Origin: Kordia sp.
GTDB lineage: Bacteria; Bacteroidota; Bacteroidia; Flavobacteriales; Flavobacteriaceae
NCBI RefSeq assembly: GCF_022447245.1
Contig: NZ_JAKVBC010000004.1
Location: forward strand, 62,001-126,000
DNA: 64,000 nt
Direction: 5' to 3'
Under the pieces are notes generated by a model. That model was not told where the DNA came from, did not search any database, and worked only from the letters and a program-made list of their open reading frames with translations. The translations under genes were made by a program, and so were the position numbers. Below are positions 7,458 to 17,677 of the stretch, one piece after another (the stretch's first letter is position 1; every line of letters begins with the position of its first letter).

Positions 7458-10400
7458 TTACTGAACAATTAGTTTTTTTACAGTTACACGCTCTCCATCA
7501 TTTACACGAACCATATACAATCCAGATTGTGCTGAACTAATATTTAATTCTTCCGTAAAGTTTGCCGAATTGTTGTATTTCTTTGAGAGAATAGCACGTC
7601 CGCGAATATCAAAAATATCAATCGAGATATCTTCCGAAGATGTAGATGTAAACTTCACAATAAACTTCCCTCGCGTTGGATTTGGCCAAATAGCAAAGTT
7701 TTCCAATTCATTTTCTGAAGTTGACAATGTATTTTGTACATCCACGCGATAATCCTCTACCTCAGCATCTGCTCCATTTTCACACGAAGTTGGGAATACA
7801 ATATTATTATTTGGTGTATATTTTGTTGATACTCGCATTGTTGTTGATCCTGTTAATGCTGTACTTGGAACCATAATCATCATTCCTGAATTAGCAGTCG
7901 GTCCATCAGAAACGCCAAATGCATCTCCTAAATCGTACTCTTCTCCTGCATCATCAAAACTACAATTCTGATTCCAGTCAATCCATACTTTCGTTTGCGT
8001 TCTATAGTTACCATCTGTATTTACGTTTATAGTAATTGGATACGATGATTCTTTAATTACAGTCGCAATATCTGTTGCAGTATAATCACTATATCCCGAA
8101 GGTTTTCCTGAACTTCTATTGATACTCTCAAAGTTTACCAAAGTAGTACTGGTTGCAAAACTAGTATTTGCTACAGAAGCACATACAGCACAAGATTGTG
8201 TCGTAAATGAATATGTACTAGAATATACTGTTGAAGCACAAGTATTAGAAATACTAACTCTCCAATAATATGTAGTTGATTGTGCTAAAGATGTAGGTGT
8301 ATAGTTTGCATTTGCTACTGTTGCTGATTCTACAATATTTGTAAATCCAGCATCTGTTGCAATCTCAAATAAATAACCATCTGTAAGGGTATTTACTGAC
8401 CATGTGAAATTCGAGCTCACAGGAACATTTGACGAGTTATCGGATGGAGACACTAAGGTAACTGGCGATAGTGTTCCAGATAATACACTTAATGTTAAAT
8501 CTGCCGATCGTGTCGTTGGTCCAGAAGTTCCTTGTGCTGAAAATAAATAGGTGCTAGGAGAAACTCCTGCTGTATTAGAGATCGTAAGCGTTACAGGTGT
8601 TCCATCTACAGAAGCACTTGTTGGGTTAAATGTTGCAACTGCTCCAACAGGAAGGTTTGCTGCTGAAAAAGTAGTAGTTCCATTAAAGCCACCAAAAGTG
8701 CTATATGTAAAGTTATACACTGCATTTGCTGGCTGACATGCTGTTTCATCATTATCTGTAAACACCAGTGCGAAATCTGGCTCTACTAGATTAAAATTAG
8801 CAGAATTCATTGCGAAAAAGATGTTTCCAGCTCCTTCAACAATAATTCTAGCTTGTGAAGTTGGTGCAGTTACAGGAACTGTAATTTGATGTGAACCATC
8901 ATTTAATACATTAGATGCTAATGTGTATGGAAAAGTAGCTCCACCATCAATAGATAATAAAATATTTACATTCATCGTACTAACTGGTGCTGTATTTGTG
9001 TTAGCAACGTCCCAAGTCACTGTTTGAGTAGTGCCCATTTCCCAGCTTAATGCCGAAGAAGTTTGTGAAGTTACTGTAAAAGGACCTGCAGCAGTTGTAA
9101 CTTGAATAGACATTAAGTCATAACTAGTTTGCCCACCCAGTCCTGTAGCTGTTGGCTCTCTATCACGAACTGTTAAAGCCCAATTCATTGTTCTGTTAAC
9201 AGTTGCTACAGTTTCCCAAGCAGAATTGATTGTTGGATTTGTTTGAGTTAAGTTTCCTGATACTACTCTACTTAATTTTGGAATGTATCTATTTGGAGAA
9301 CTTGTTGGCACTTGCGATCGGTTCATTGAACCATTAGTTATTGTAGGACCAAAAGTAGTATTCGTTACTTGTCCATTATCAGTTTGCTCCCAACAATAGG
9401 TCAATGCATCTCCACCATCAGGATCTGTGGCACTTCCTCGCAACACATAGGCTGTTCCTTGCGGAATTACATAATCACTTCCTGCATCTGCATTTGGCGG
9501 ATTGTTCGACAATGCTGTTGGATTATTAGCCTGCCAACATGTACGTGCTACTAAGTTATCCAAAACTTGTTTGATACTATGATAGTGAAAATATGGATCA
9601 CTATTTTGCTGAACATTATTTGCTCCTGTAATTCCTGCATAAGCCATTACTGTAGATCCACTTCCTGGCTCGGCATTTACTCCTGCTCCTTCAGTGCTAA
9701 AAGCCCAAGTGTGATTTGCTCCCATTTGGTGACCAATCTCGTGGGCTACATAATCTACATCAAACGTATCTCCCTCTGGAATTCCATCAGCAGGTGAAGT
9801 ATATGCACTTCCTTTCTCTGTGTCAGTCGATGAAGCTGGATTATCATCTACACAAACACAACCAATACAACCTGCATTTCCACCACCACCAGTTGCTCCA
9901 AATAAATGCCCAATATCATAGGCTGCATTTCCTATAGCACCTGTTAAGTAGTTTTGTAGTTCAGTGTTCCAAGCTCCTCCTGTTCCAATAGCCGCAGGAG
10001 AATAGGGGTCAGTATTGGCATTGATAAAAACTAAATTATCGTTGTTAGCAATAACTTCAAACGTTACTGCCATATCTACTTCAAAAATAGCATTTACTCT
10101 AGTCATAGAAGCATTAATCGCAGCCATTGCTCCTGCAACAGTTCCACCATGATATTGTGTATATTCTCCAGTTACAGAAATTGCAATTCGAAATTTACGT
10201 AAGGTTTGATCATCTGCATCTTTTGGTTGAATCCTCAAATCATCTCCTCTCATTTTCTCTTGCACTTCATCAACAGTTGTACAATGAAAGTCACTACCTG
10301 AACTGATACGAGCATCTCTTGTATACACTACATAATTAATTGCATCATTCCCTGCTGGCTGCATGAAAACCGTTGGTTTGTCAATATATGAAATCATTGT

Positions 10401-10805
10401 CTGCAATCCCTTTGGCGAAACACTCATACGCAGTTGTGTACCATAATTTTCTTGACTATACCCAATATATGATTTAATTTCTGGAAATTTCGCTGATAAT
10501 TCAGGTGCAAAAACAGGTGCTTCATATAACTTAAATGTTTCAAGTTTTCCTTCAATTCCAGGAACCTGCACTAAAGTATTGGAACCAAAAGTTTCTCCTC
10601 GTAAAGGCGCATCACTGATTTGTTGTCTAAAATTATCGAAATTCAGCTCAAAGAAGTCTACTTTTTGGTCTATTAGGTTTAATTTTGATAATGATTCAGC
10701 GTCGGTAACGGTTTGTAGCTTTTTCCAATCGTTGTTTTGAGCAAACCCAACGGAGGAAAACAAAAAAAGAAACGCAAGCAAACCGAAGCATAATTTTTGC
10801 TTCAT
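7458..10805 (-). CDS. Secreted reprolysin-like zinc metalloprotease with T9SS sorting domain
   Basis: 1115 residues. Residues 1-22 form a signal peptide ending at VGFAQ. The catalytic domain has the metzincin motif HEIGHQMGANH at 355-365 with a downstream Met (MAYAG), as in M12B reprolysin-like bacterial proteases. After it come Ig/fibronectin-like segments (about 560-870), then a Cys-containing GEVED-type domain (about 890-1030) and a C-terminal type A T9SS sorting domain (about 1045-1115, FAIWPNPTRGKF to KKLIVQ). It would be exported by Sec, moved through the outer membrane by T9SS, and trimmed or anchored at the surface. It probably digests extracellular protein. It is a single-gene unit converging on pth. 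Confidence 0.9.
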   Translation of the reverse strand: MKQKLCFGLLAFLFLFSSVGFAQNNDWKKLQTVTDAESLSKLNLIDQKVDFFELNFDNFRQQISDAPLRGETFGSNTLVQVPGIEGKLETFKLYEAPVFAPELSAKFPEIKSYIGYSQENYGTQLRMSVSPKGLQTMISYIDKPTVFMQPAGNDAINYVVYTRDARISSGSDFHCTTVDEVQEKMRGDDLRIQPKDADDQTLRKFRIAISVTGEYTQYHGGTVAGAMAAINASMTRVNAIFEVDMAVTFEVIANNDNLVFINANTDPYSPAAIGTGGAWNTELQNYLTGAIGNAAYDIGHLFGATGGGGNAGCIGCVCVDDNPASSTDTEKGSAYTSPADGIPEGDTFDVDYVAHEIGHQMGANHTWAFSTEGAGVNAEPGSGSTVMAYAGITGANNVQQNSDPYFHYHSIKQVLDNLVARTCWQANNPTALSNNPPNADAGSDYVIPQGTAYVLRGSATDPDGGDALTYCWEQTDNGQVTNTTFGPTITNGSMNRSQVPTSSPNRYIPKLSRVVSGNLTQTNPTINSAWETVATVNRTMNWALTVRDREPTATGLGGQTSYDLMSIQVTTAAGPFTVTSQTSSALSWEMGTTQTVTWDVANTNTAPVSTMNVNILLSIDGGATFPYTLASNVLNDGSHQITVPVTAPTSQARIIVEGAGNIFFAMNSANFNLVEPDFALVFTDNDETACQPANAVYNFTYSTFGGFNGTTTFSAANLPVGAVATFNPTSASVDGTPVTLTISNTAGVSPSTYLFSAQGTSGPTTRSADLTLSVLSGTLSPVTLVSPSDNSSNVPVSSNFTWSVNTLTDGYLFEIATDAGFTNIVESATVANANYTPTSLAQSTTYYWRVSISNTCASTVYSSTYSFTTQSCAVCASVANTSFATSTTLVNFESINRSSGKPSGYSDYTATDIATVIKESSYPITINVNTDGNYRTQTKVWIDWNQNCSFDDAGEEYDLGDAFGVSDGPTANSGMMIMVPSTALTGSTTMRVSTKYTPNNNIVFPTSCENGADAEVEDYRVDVQNTLSTSENELENFAIWPNPTRGKFIVKFTSTSSEDISIDIFDIRGRAILSKKYNNSANFTEELNISSAQSGLYMVRVNDGERVTVKKLIVQ

Positions 10806-11005
10806 AGCTAATTATTTAAGATTAGGGGTTAATTTTTAATATTCAAAAATCATGATTTTTATAGTTTTAACATAAAATTCATACGGTTTTTCGACGAAGT
10901 AAATGAATTTCAACGATGAAACTTGTGTTTTCATCTATGAATGTATCATATCAATAAAAAAACAAGATTCAAATAAGAATATTTATTTTTTGTAAAAGAA
11001 TTAAA

Positions 11006-11013
11006 TAGTTTTG
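11006..11013 (+). promoter_or_regulatory. -7 box upstream of ribF
   Basis: TAGTTTTG matches TAnnTTTG exactly and ends 16 bp before the GTG start of ribF. A TTTG at 10989-10992 is only 13 bp away, shorter than the usual spacer. Confidence 0.4.
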
Positions 11014-11029
11014 TAAAAAAGACTGCCTA

Positions 11030-11962
11030 GTGAACACTATTGATTTTTTTGAAGCGTACAGAGCTGAAAATCCATCCGCAATTACTATTGGAACCTTTGA
11101 CGGCGTTCATGTAGGTCATAAAAAGATTATTGAAAATCTGATTGCAAAATCTGAAGGACTCGACACCATGCTGTTGACCTTTTTCCCGCATCCTCGAATG
11201 GTGTTACAACAAGACAGCAGTATTAAGTTAATCAATACCATTGAAGAACGTATTCAATTATTAGAAGCAACTGGATTGGATACATTGATTATTTATCCAT
11301 TCAACAGAGAGTTTTCACGATTGAAAGCACGTGATTTTGTACGTGATTTTTTAATTGATCATTTAAACTTGAAAAAGATCATTATTGGGTACGACCATCG
11401 TTTTGGAAGAAATCGCACCGCCAATATTGATGATTTACGTGAGTTTGGGCAAGCATTCGATTTTTCCGTAGCCGAAATTGGAGCCAAAGAGATTGACGAT
11501 ATTACGATCAGTTCCACAAAAATAAGAAGAGCCTTAAATGAAGGAGATATTACAACGGCAAACACCTATCTTGGTTACGAATTTATGCTGACAGGAATCG
11601 TAGTTTCTGGGAAAGGTTTAGGAAACACCATTAATTTTCCAACGGCAAATATTCATATTGAAGAAGATTATAAACTCATTCCAAAACAAGGTGTATATTT
11701 TGTAAAAAGTATGATTGATGGCAAAACCGTTTTTGGAATGATGAATATTGGCACCAATCCTACGGTAAAAGGTATCAACGAAACCATTGAAGTACATTTC
11801 TTTGATTTTGATCGTGACATTTATGATAAGAAAATTCAAATTCAATTGCTCAAACGTTTACGTAACGAACAAAAATTTAATTCCATCGAAGCACTAAAAG
11901 CGCAATTACAAAAAGACAAACAAACATCCTTGGCATTAATTCAAAATCATCATGTTGAATAA
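11030..11962 (+). CDS. ribF: Bifunctional riboflavin kinase/FAD synthetase
   Basis: 310 residues. The N-terminal FAD synthetase domain carries GTFDGVHVGHKKI (HxGH nucleotidyltransferase motif, residues about 22-34) and ISSTKIRRAL near 163. The C-terminal riboflavin kinase domain starts near 185 with GKGLGNTINFPTANI. It converts riboflavin to FMN and FMN to FAD in the cytoplasm. The start is GTG 11030; no nearby ATG fits the family N-terminus. The gene overlaps the next by 11 bp. Confidence 0.96.
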   Translation: MNTIDFFEAYRAENPSAITIGTFDGVHVGHKKIIENLIAKSEGLDTMLLTFFPHPRMVLQQDSSIKLINTIEERIQLLEATGLDTLIIYPFNREFSRLKARDFVRDFLIDHLNLKKIIIGYDHRFGRNRTANIDDLREFGQAFDFSVAEIGAKEIDDITISSTKIRRALNEGDITTANTYLGYEFMLTGIVVSGKGLGNTINFPTANIHIEEDYKLIPKQGVYFVKSMIDGKTVFGMMNIGTNPTVKGINETIEVHFFDFDRDIYDKKIQIQLLKRLRNEQKFNSIEALKAQLQKDKQTSLALIQNHHVE

Positions 11963-13406
11963 ATTTCTTTTCAAACAAGTAGATAACACATCACTCATTG
12001 TATTTCGAGTGTTTTTTGGCTTACTAATATGTTTGGAAGGATTTGGTGCCATTTTAACAGGCTGGGTAAAACGCACATTTGTAGATCCTGAATTCACATT
12101 TACATTTATAGGGTTTGAAGGAATCCTAACACCAATACAACAAACCTTACGAAAACCATTATTAGATTTTAATTTGTTTGGAATTGAAGCACTAAATTTG
12201 GCCAACTATACCTATGGTTTTTACTTCTACTTTGCTTTGATGGGAATTTGTGGTTTCTTAGTCATGATTGGTTATAAATATCGCTGGAGTATTGGAACAT
12301 TTACCGTATTATGGACAACAGCATATTTGATGCAAAAAACCTCATATAACAATCATTATTACTTATTAGTGCTGTTGTGTGTGTTTATGTGGATTGTTCC
12401 CGCACATCATTACCTTTCGGTAGATGCGAAAAAAAATCCTGCACTCAAAAAGATACACATGCCCAATTGGGTACTTTGGATTTTCATTTTACAACTATTC
12501 ATTGTATATACCTATGCTTCAGTTGCCAAAATGTATCCCGATTGGATTTCAGGGGAAGTTACAACAAACCTAATGAAAGGGCGAAAAGAGTTGCCAATTG
12601 TTGGCGAGTTCTTACAGCAACGATGGATTCACTACACCTTAGCTTATGTAGGAATTGGGTTTGATTTACTTGTAGTCCCTGGATTATTATGGAAACCAAC
12701 ACGAAAGTTTTTCTTTATTTGTTCGATTATTTTCCACTTATTCAATTCGTTTGTATTGCATATCGGGATTTTCCCTTACATGTCATTGGCACTTTGTCTT
12801 TTCTTCTTTGAGCCTAAAACGATTCGCAATATTTTCTTGAAGAAGAAAAAAATCTACAAAGGAAAAGAGATTCAAAAAGGGAAAGAAATCCATCTCGAAG
12901 ATGAAATCATCTTACCTCGATACAGAAAAGTGATTGTTCCAATATTTGTGATCTACTTTATCTCTCAAATTTTATTGCCATTACGTCACTGGACTTTTGA
13001 AGATGATGTATTATGGACCGAAGAAGGACATCGATTGAGTTGGCGCATGATGTTACGTTCCAAAGCTGGATACATTCAATTAAAAGTAATTGACAAGGAA
13101 AGCAGAGATAGCATGTATATAAATCCAGTAACGTATATAAAACCTAAACAGGCTGCACGTGTTGCTGTAAAACCAGATATGTTGTGGCAATTTGTACAAT
13201 TTCTAAAGAAAGATTTTGCTAAAAAAGGAACTGATATTGAAGTATATGCTGAAGGTCGTGTCCGCGTAAATAATCATCCGTATCAAAAACTTTTTGATCC
13301 AACGGTAGATTTAGCTGCTGAAGAATGGTCGCACTTCTCACATCACGATTGGTTATTACCTTTTAAAAGCAAATACAAAACGAAGAAAACTACCTCAAAA
13401 AAGTGA
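11952..13406 (+). CDS. HTTM-domain membrane protein (vitamin K-dependent carboxylase-like)
   Basis: 484 residues with several hydrophobic helices in the first two thirds and a soluble C-terminal region. The arrangement and segments such as SLIVFRVFFGLLICLEG, YLMQKTSYNNHYYLL and PLRHWTFEDDVLWTEEGHRLSWRMM match bacterial HTTM proteins, relatives of vitamin K-dependent gamma-carboxylase. The biochemical role in Flavobacteria is not established. A Lys-rich linker (about 297-315) separates membrane and soluble parts. It overlaps ribF by 11 bp and is probably co-transcribed with it. Stop codon is TGA. Confidence 0.85.
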   Translation: MLNKFLFKQVDNTSLIVFRVFFGLLICLEGFGAILTGWVKRTFVDPEFTFTFIGFEGILTPIQQTLRKPLLDFNLFGIEALNLANYTYGFYFYFALMGICGFLVMIGYKYRWSIGTFTVLWTTAYLMQKTSYNNHYYLLVLLCVFMWIVPAHHYLSVDAKKNPALKKIHMPNWVLWIFILQLFIVYTYASVAKMYPDWISGEVTTNLMKGRKELPIVGEFLQQRWIHYTLAYVGIGFDLLVVPGLLWKPTRKFFFICSIIFHLFNSFVLHIGIFPYMSLALCLFFFEPKTIRNIFLKKKKIYKGKEIQKGKEIHLEDEIILPRYRKVIVPIFVIYFISQILLPLRHWTFEDDVLWTEEGHRLSWRMMLRSKAGYIQLKVIDKESRDSMYINPVTYIKPKQAARVAVKPDMLWQFVQFLKKDFAKKGTDIEVYAEGRVRVNNHPYQKLFDPTVDLAAEEWSHFSHHDWLLPFKSKYKTKKTTSKK

Positions 13407-13463
13407 TTTTTTAATTACTTAAACTCTTACAAAAAAATAACTCTCATTTTCTCTTAATTTGAT

Positions 13464-13471
13464 TATTTTTG
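13464..13471 (+). promoter_or_regulatory. -7 box upstream of serS
   Basis: TATTTTTG matches TAnnTTTG, 134 bp before the serS ATG. The resulting long leader contains a repeat-like stretch at 13557-13576. No convincing -33 element was seen. Confidence 0.4.
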
Positions 13472-13556
13472 TGGCTTCAATAATCCGTGCGTTAAGGATT
13501 GAGGCATTTGTTGAAGCTCCTCGTAGAGAGCGACTGCCGAAAGCCTGACCGAAGTA

Positions 13557-13576
13557 CACTGAACAAAGTCAAAGTG
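13557..13576 (+). repeat. 20-bp dispersed repeat, copy 1
   Basis: CACTGAACAAAGTCAAAGTG differs at four positions from the reverse complement of 59342-59361. It is the CACTGAGCGGAGTCGAAGTG-type sequence that I recall as recurring in Bacteroidota intergenic DNA. Confidence 0.5.
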
Positions 13577-13605
13577 AACGAAGGAAACGCCATAAACATA
13601 ACAAA

Positions 13606-14877
13606 ATGTTACAATTACAATTTATTAGAGAAAACAAAGCAGACATTATTGAAGCTTTGAAGAAGAGAAATTTTGATGCCACTGAAGTTGTAAATGAAGT
13701 TGTTTCGCTTGATGAAACACGCAGAAGTTTACAAGTTGAGTTAGACAATACCTTAGCTTCCTCTAATAAATTATCCAAAGAAATTGGACAGTTATTTAAG
13801 AGCGGAGAACGTCAAAAAGCTGAGATTTTACGTGAAAAAAGTTCACAATTAAAGTCGCAAGCAGAAGGATTGAAAGCTGATTTGAAGGAAAAAGAAACTT
13901 CGGTTGCTGAGCTTTTGTATACCATTCCGAATGTACCAAATACATTGGTTCCAGCTGGAAATAGCGAAGATGATAATGAAGAAGTATTTCGTGCTGGAGA
14001 CATTCCTGCATTGCATGACAACGCACAACCACACTGGGAATTGGCAAAAAAATATGACATCATAGATTTTGAACTTGGAAATAAAATTACTGGTGCAGGA
14101 TTTCCTGTATACAAAGGAAAAGGTGCGCGTTTGCAGCGTGCATTGATTCAGTATTTCTTAGATAAAAATACAGATGCAGGCTATACAGAATACCAAGTAC
14201 CACATTTGGTAAATGAAGCTTCTGGATATGGAACTGGTCAATTGCCAGATAAAGAAGGGCAAATGTATCATGTAACAGGTGATGATTTGTATTTGATTCC
14301 GACAGCAGAAGTTCCTGTAACGAATATGTTTCGTGGCGATTTGCTTAAAGCCGATGATCTCCCTATTTGTTGTACAGGTTACACGCCTTGTTTTAGACGT
14401 GAAGCTGGAAGTTACGGAGCACATGTACGTGGTTTAAATCGTTTACATCAGTTTGACAAAGTAGAAATTGTACGAATTGAGCGTCCAGAAGATTCGTATG
14501 CTGCATTGGACAGCATGGTAAATCATGTAAAAGAAATACTAGAAGAATTGAAACTTCCATATAGAATTTTACGCTTGTGCGGAGGCGATTTAGGATTCAC
14601 TGCTGCATTAACGTATGATTTTGAAGTATTTTCTACAGCGCAAGATCGTTGGTTAGAAATTAGTTCGGTTTCTAACTTTGAAACCTTTCAAGCAAATCGT
14701 TTAAAGCTGAGAATCAAAGATAAAGACGGTAAAAAACAGCTAGCACACACCTTAAATGGAAGTGCATTAGCGTTACCAAGAGTTTTAGCAGGAATTTTAG
14801 AAAATTACCAAACTGAAAATGGGATTGAAATTCCTAAAGTTCTGCGTAAATACACAGGTTTCGATATAATTTCTTAG
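13606..14877 (+). CDS. serS: Serine--tRNA ligase
   Basis: 423 residues, normal for class II SerRS. The N-terminal tRNA-binding coiled coil spans about residues 30-100. The catalytic domain shows GTGQLPDKEGQMY, LIPTAEVPVTNM, FRREAGSYGAHVRGLNRLHQF (motif 2) and NGSALALPRVLAGILENYQ (motif 3). It charges tRNA-Ser in the cytoplasm. It appears monocistronic, with a hairpin about 30 bp after the stop. Confidence 0.98.
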   Translation: MLQLQFIRENKADIIEALKKRNFDATEVVNEVVSLDETRRSLQVELDNTLASSNKLSKEIGQLFKSGERQKAEILREKSSQLKSQAEGLKADLKEKETSVAELLYTIPNVPNTLVPAGNSEDDNEEVFRAGDIPALHDNAQPHWELAKKYDIIDFELGNKITGAGFPVYKGKGARLQRALIQYFLDKNTDAGYTEYQVPHLVNEASGYGTGQLPDKEGQMYHVTGDDLYLIPTAEVPVTNMFRGDLLKADDLPICCTGYTPCFRREAGSYGAHVRGLNRLHQFDKVEIVRIERPEDSYAALDSMVNHVKEILEELKLPYRILRLCGGDLGFTAALTYDFEVFSTAQDRWLEISSVSNFETFQANRLKLRIKDKDGKKQLAHTLNGSALALPRVLAGILENYQTENGIEIPKVLRKYTGFDIIS

Positions 14878-14907
14878 TATAAAACATATAAAAATCAAAG
14901 AAAATTC

Positions 14908-14940
14908 AAACATTGGCAATGCATTTTGTCGATGTTTTTT
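14908..14940 (+). terminator. Probable terminator after serS
   Basis: AACATTGGCAA pairs with TTGTCGATGTT including two G-T wobbles, followed by TTTTTT. The T-run overlaps the -33 element of the next promoter. Confidence 0.5.
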
Positions 14941-14969
14941 GCTTTTTATCGACAATTTAATTAGGTTTG
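14938..14969 (+). promoter_or_regulatory. Full Bacteroidota promoter upstream of the candidate small RNA
   Basis: TTTG at 14938-14941, a 20-bp spacer, then TAGGTTTG at 14962-14969. Both boxes match the Bacteroidota primary-sigma consensus with normal spacing, which makes this the best promoter found in the window. Transcription would start near 14976. Confidence 0.6.
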
Positions 14970-14975
14970 TGTTCC

Positions 14976-15150
14976 CAATTTTAAAACCAAAAATATGTTA
15001 CGTAAGTCCATAGATTGATAGCTAGTACGTATCATATTCGAGCTTAACACAAAAGTGCTATAGACCCAAACCTAGTTTTTAAATAGTTGAATCTATGGAA
15101 ATTTATTTATAGCTGATAGAAATGCCTGAGTGATTGCTCAGGCATTTTGA
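14976..15150 (+). ncRNA. Candidate structured small RNA of about 175 nt
   Basis: The segment lies between a full -33/-7 promoter and a strong terminator and holds no ORF longer than a few codons (an ATG at 14996 is followed after seven codons by TGA). A perfect 10-bp long-range stem joins 15007-15016 (TCCATAGATT) with 15090-15099. Size and layout would suit a housekeeping RNA such as a 6S-like RNA or a Flavo-type motif, but I cannot assign a family. The start point is inferred from the -7 box. Confidence 0.45.
15120..15150 (+). terminator. Terminator of the candidate small RNA
   Basis: An 11-bp perfect stem, AAATGCCTGAG with CTCAGGCATTT, loop TGATTG, followed by TTGATTTT. No gene stop lies near it on the left, so it must end something other than a long CDS. 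Confidence 0.8.
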
Positions 15151-15218
15151 TTTTATCATTCTTTATAATATGAAACATTCATAGCATACAAAACTCAATC
15201 AAAGTTTTGATATTTTAG

Positions 15219-15622
<404 letters not shown>

Positions 15623-15760
15623 TTTTTAACACGCTCAAAAGTTACAAGTTTACGATAACGAACAAACCTAAAAGTACGCCAGCGCAGTCTAACATCTAAC
15701 AGCGCATCAGTACGATCTAACAATCTGACAACATTACCATTTATTTAACATACTTTATAT

Positions 15761-15768
15761 TATCTTTG
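15761..15768 (+). promoter_or_regulatory. -7 box that decides the TPR gene start
   Basis: TATCTTTG matches TAnnTTTG. It overlaps a possible TTG start at 15766, so the first usable start on the transcript is ATG 15784. Confidence 0.5.
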
Positions 15769-15783
15769 AATAAAAGCTTTTCT

Positions 15784-17577
15784 ATGCGTATCCTCTTATT
15801 TATCATTTTTAGTTTGGCAATGTGTACACAAACATTGGCACAAAGTGATGCATTAGCGCAACAATATTACGAGAAAGGAGAGTACAAAAAAGCTATTGTA
15901 GCTTTTGAAAAACTCTATAATAAATCGCCGCGAAAAATCAATTTTTTTATCGGAATGATCAATAGCTATCAGCAACTGGAAGATTTTGATACTGCCGAAA
16001 AACTATTGTTAGAAGAAATAGAAAAACCAAAATCGAAACGATTAAACCCTATTTTATTGGTTGAAGCTGGTTTTAATTTCGATTTAAAACGCGATTCCAT
16101 CAACGCCAATACATACTACGAAAAAGCGGTAGCATATACACAACAAAAAGTCTCTTCTTCGTATGGAATTGGTCGTGCGTTTGAGAAAAAGTCTTTGTTA
16201 GACTATGCCTTGCGTGTGTATCAAAATGCCATGGAGGAAAATCCTAACTATAACTTTTTAAACAATATTGCCAGAATTTATGGAGAAAAAGGAGATATCG
16301 AAAAGATGTTTTCTAGTTATCTTGATTTAATTAAAGACAGAGTAGAACAAAAAGGATATGCACAACGCATCATCAGTCAGTTTTTAAGAAACGATCCAAA
16401 CGATGAAAACAATACGCTCTTTCGCAAGCTATTATTAAAGCGCATTCAGAAAGAACCAAATTTGCTCTGGAATGAATTATTAAGTTGGCTATTTATTCAA
16501 CAAAAACAATACAAAAGAGCCTTTATTCAAGAGAAAGCTATCTATATGAATGGAGATTATTCGTTGCAACGTATTTTTGAATTGGCAAACTTAAGCATTG
16601 AAGACAACGATACAGAAACTGCCCGCGAGATTTTAAGCTATATCATAGAAAATTCAACGCAAGATTCCACTATTATTGGCGCTTCTCAAAATTTATTGCA
16701 GTTAGATATTGATACTGTTACTGATGGTAATTATGATGCTATTCAACAACGATATAAAGAATTGCTTACACAATACGGTCGTAACTTTAGAACAATTTTG
16801 CTACAACGTGACTATGCCAACTTTTTAGCGTTTCAAAATAATGATCCACAGACTGCTATTACATATTTAAAAGAAGCCTTAGACTTAAAATTGACTTTAC
16901 GTCAACAAGCAGTCGTAAAATTGGCTCTGGGAGATATTTTGGTATATAAAGAACAATTCAATCAAGCATTAATTTACTTTTCTCAAGTACAGAAAGCCCT
17001 GAAAAATGATGTTACTGGACAAGAAGCACGTTTTCGCGTAGCACGAACCAGTTACTACAAAGGTGATTTTGAATGGGCAGAAACGCAACTCAAAGTATTA
17101 AAATCATCTGTATCACAATTAATTGCAAACGATGCATTGCAGTTAAAATTGATCATTTCTGATAATTCTTTGGAAGATTCTACACAAACTGCCTTAAAAA
17201 AATATGCAAAGGCAGATTTATTATCATATCAAAAGAAAGAAACAGAAGCCATAGCAACCTTAGAAGATATTTTACAAAATCATAAGGGTGAAAAAATTGA
17301 AGATGAAGCCTTGTTAATGCAAGCTAAACTCTATGAGAAGCGAGGCGAATTTGACAAAGCACGTTTAAACTACAAAAAAATCATTGAGTTTTACAAAGAT
17401 GATATTTTGGTTGATGACGCTTACTTTGCAATGGCAAAACTCTATCTCAATCACTTTGACGATCCTGAAAAAGCCAAACAATTCTTTGAAGAAATCATTT
17501 TCAATCATCAAGACAGTATTCATTACGTAGAAGCTCAAAAATCATATCGTAGACTTCGCGGTGATGCTGTGAATTAA
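15784..17577 (+). CDS. Secreted tetratricopeptide-repeat protein
   Basis: 597 residues. The start was set at ATG 15784 because it opens a signal peptide (MRILLFIIFSLAMCTQTLAQ) and because a -7 box covers the alternative TTG upstream. The mature part is almost wholly helical TPR-type repeats from QQYYEKGEYKKAIVAFEKLY near residue 25 to KAKQFFEEIIFNHQDS near 580. Such proteins are periplasmic or outer-membrane scaffolds in Bacteroidota; the partner is unknown. A roughly 100-bp gap with its own -7 box follows before the next gene. Confidence 0.85.
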   Translation: MRILLFIIFSLAMCTQTLAQSDALAQQYYEKGEYKKAIVAFEKLYNKSPRKINFFIGMINSYQQLEDFDTAEKLLLEEIEKPKSKRLNPILLVEAGFNFDLKRDSINANTYYEKAVAYTQQKVSSSYGIGRAFEKKSLLDYALRVYQNAMEENPNYNFLNNIARIYGEKGDIEKMFSSYLDLIKDRVEQKGYAQRIISQFLRNDPNDENNTLFRKLLLKRIQKEPNLLWNELLSWLFIQQKQYKRAFIQEKAIYMNGDYSLQRIFELANLSIEDNDTETAREILSYIIENSTQDSTIIGASQNLLQLDIDTVTDGNYDAIQQRYKELLTQYGRNFRTILLQRDYANFLAFQNNDPQTAITYLKEALDLKLTLRQQAVVKLALGDILVYKEQFNQALIYFSQVQKALKNDVTGQEARFRVARTSYYKGDFEWAETQLKVLKSSVSQLIANDALQLKLIISDNSLEDSTQTALKKYAKADLLSYQKKETEAIATLEDILQNHKGEKIEDEALLMQAKLYEKRGEFDKARLNYKKIIEFYKDDILVDDAYFAMAKLYLNHFDDPEKAKQFFEEIIFNHQDSIHYVEAQKSYRRLRGDAVN

Positions 17578-17647
17578 ATCGTAGCTAAAATTGTTTTAAA
17601 TAACTTGAATTCAACAAATAATACACACTTTATTCCGCTTAAAACCG

Positions 17648-17655
17648 TAATTTTG
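17648..17655 (+). promoter_or_regulatory. -7 box for the DUF4286-rsmA-mgtE operon
   Basis: TAATTTTG, an exact TAnnTTTG match, ends 22 bp before the ATG of the DUF4286 gene. A clear -33 was not seen. Confidence 0.45.
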
Positions 17656-17677
17656 CACTATATTTCAAAACATAGCT

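Noticed and set aside
9369-9937. Plus-strand frames of 61-76 codons inside the metalloprotease
   Set aside because: They lie wholly antisense to a well-supported protein, have no family match and strange composition (Cys/Ile/His-rich).
12377-12664. 95-codon alternative frame in the HTTM gene
   Set aside because: Overlaps the membrane protein in another frame and resembles no protein.
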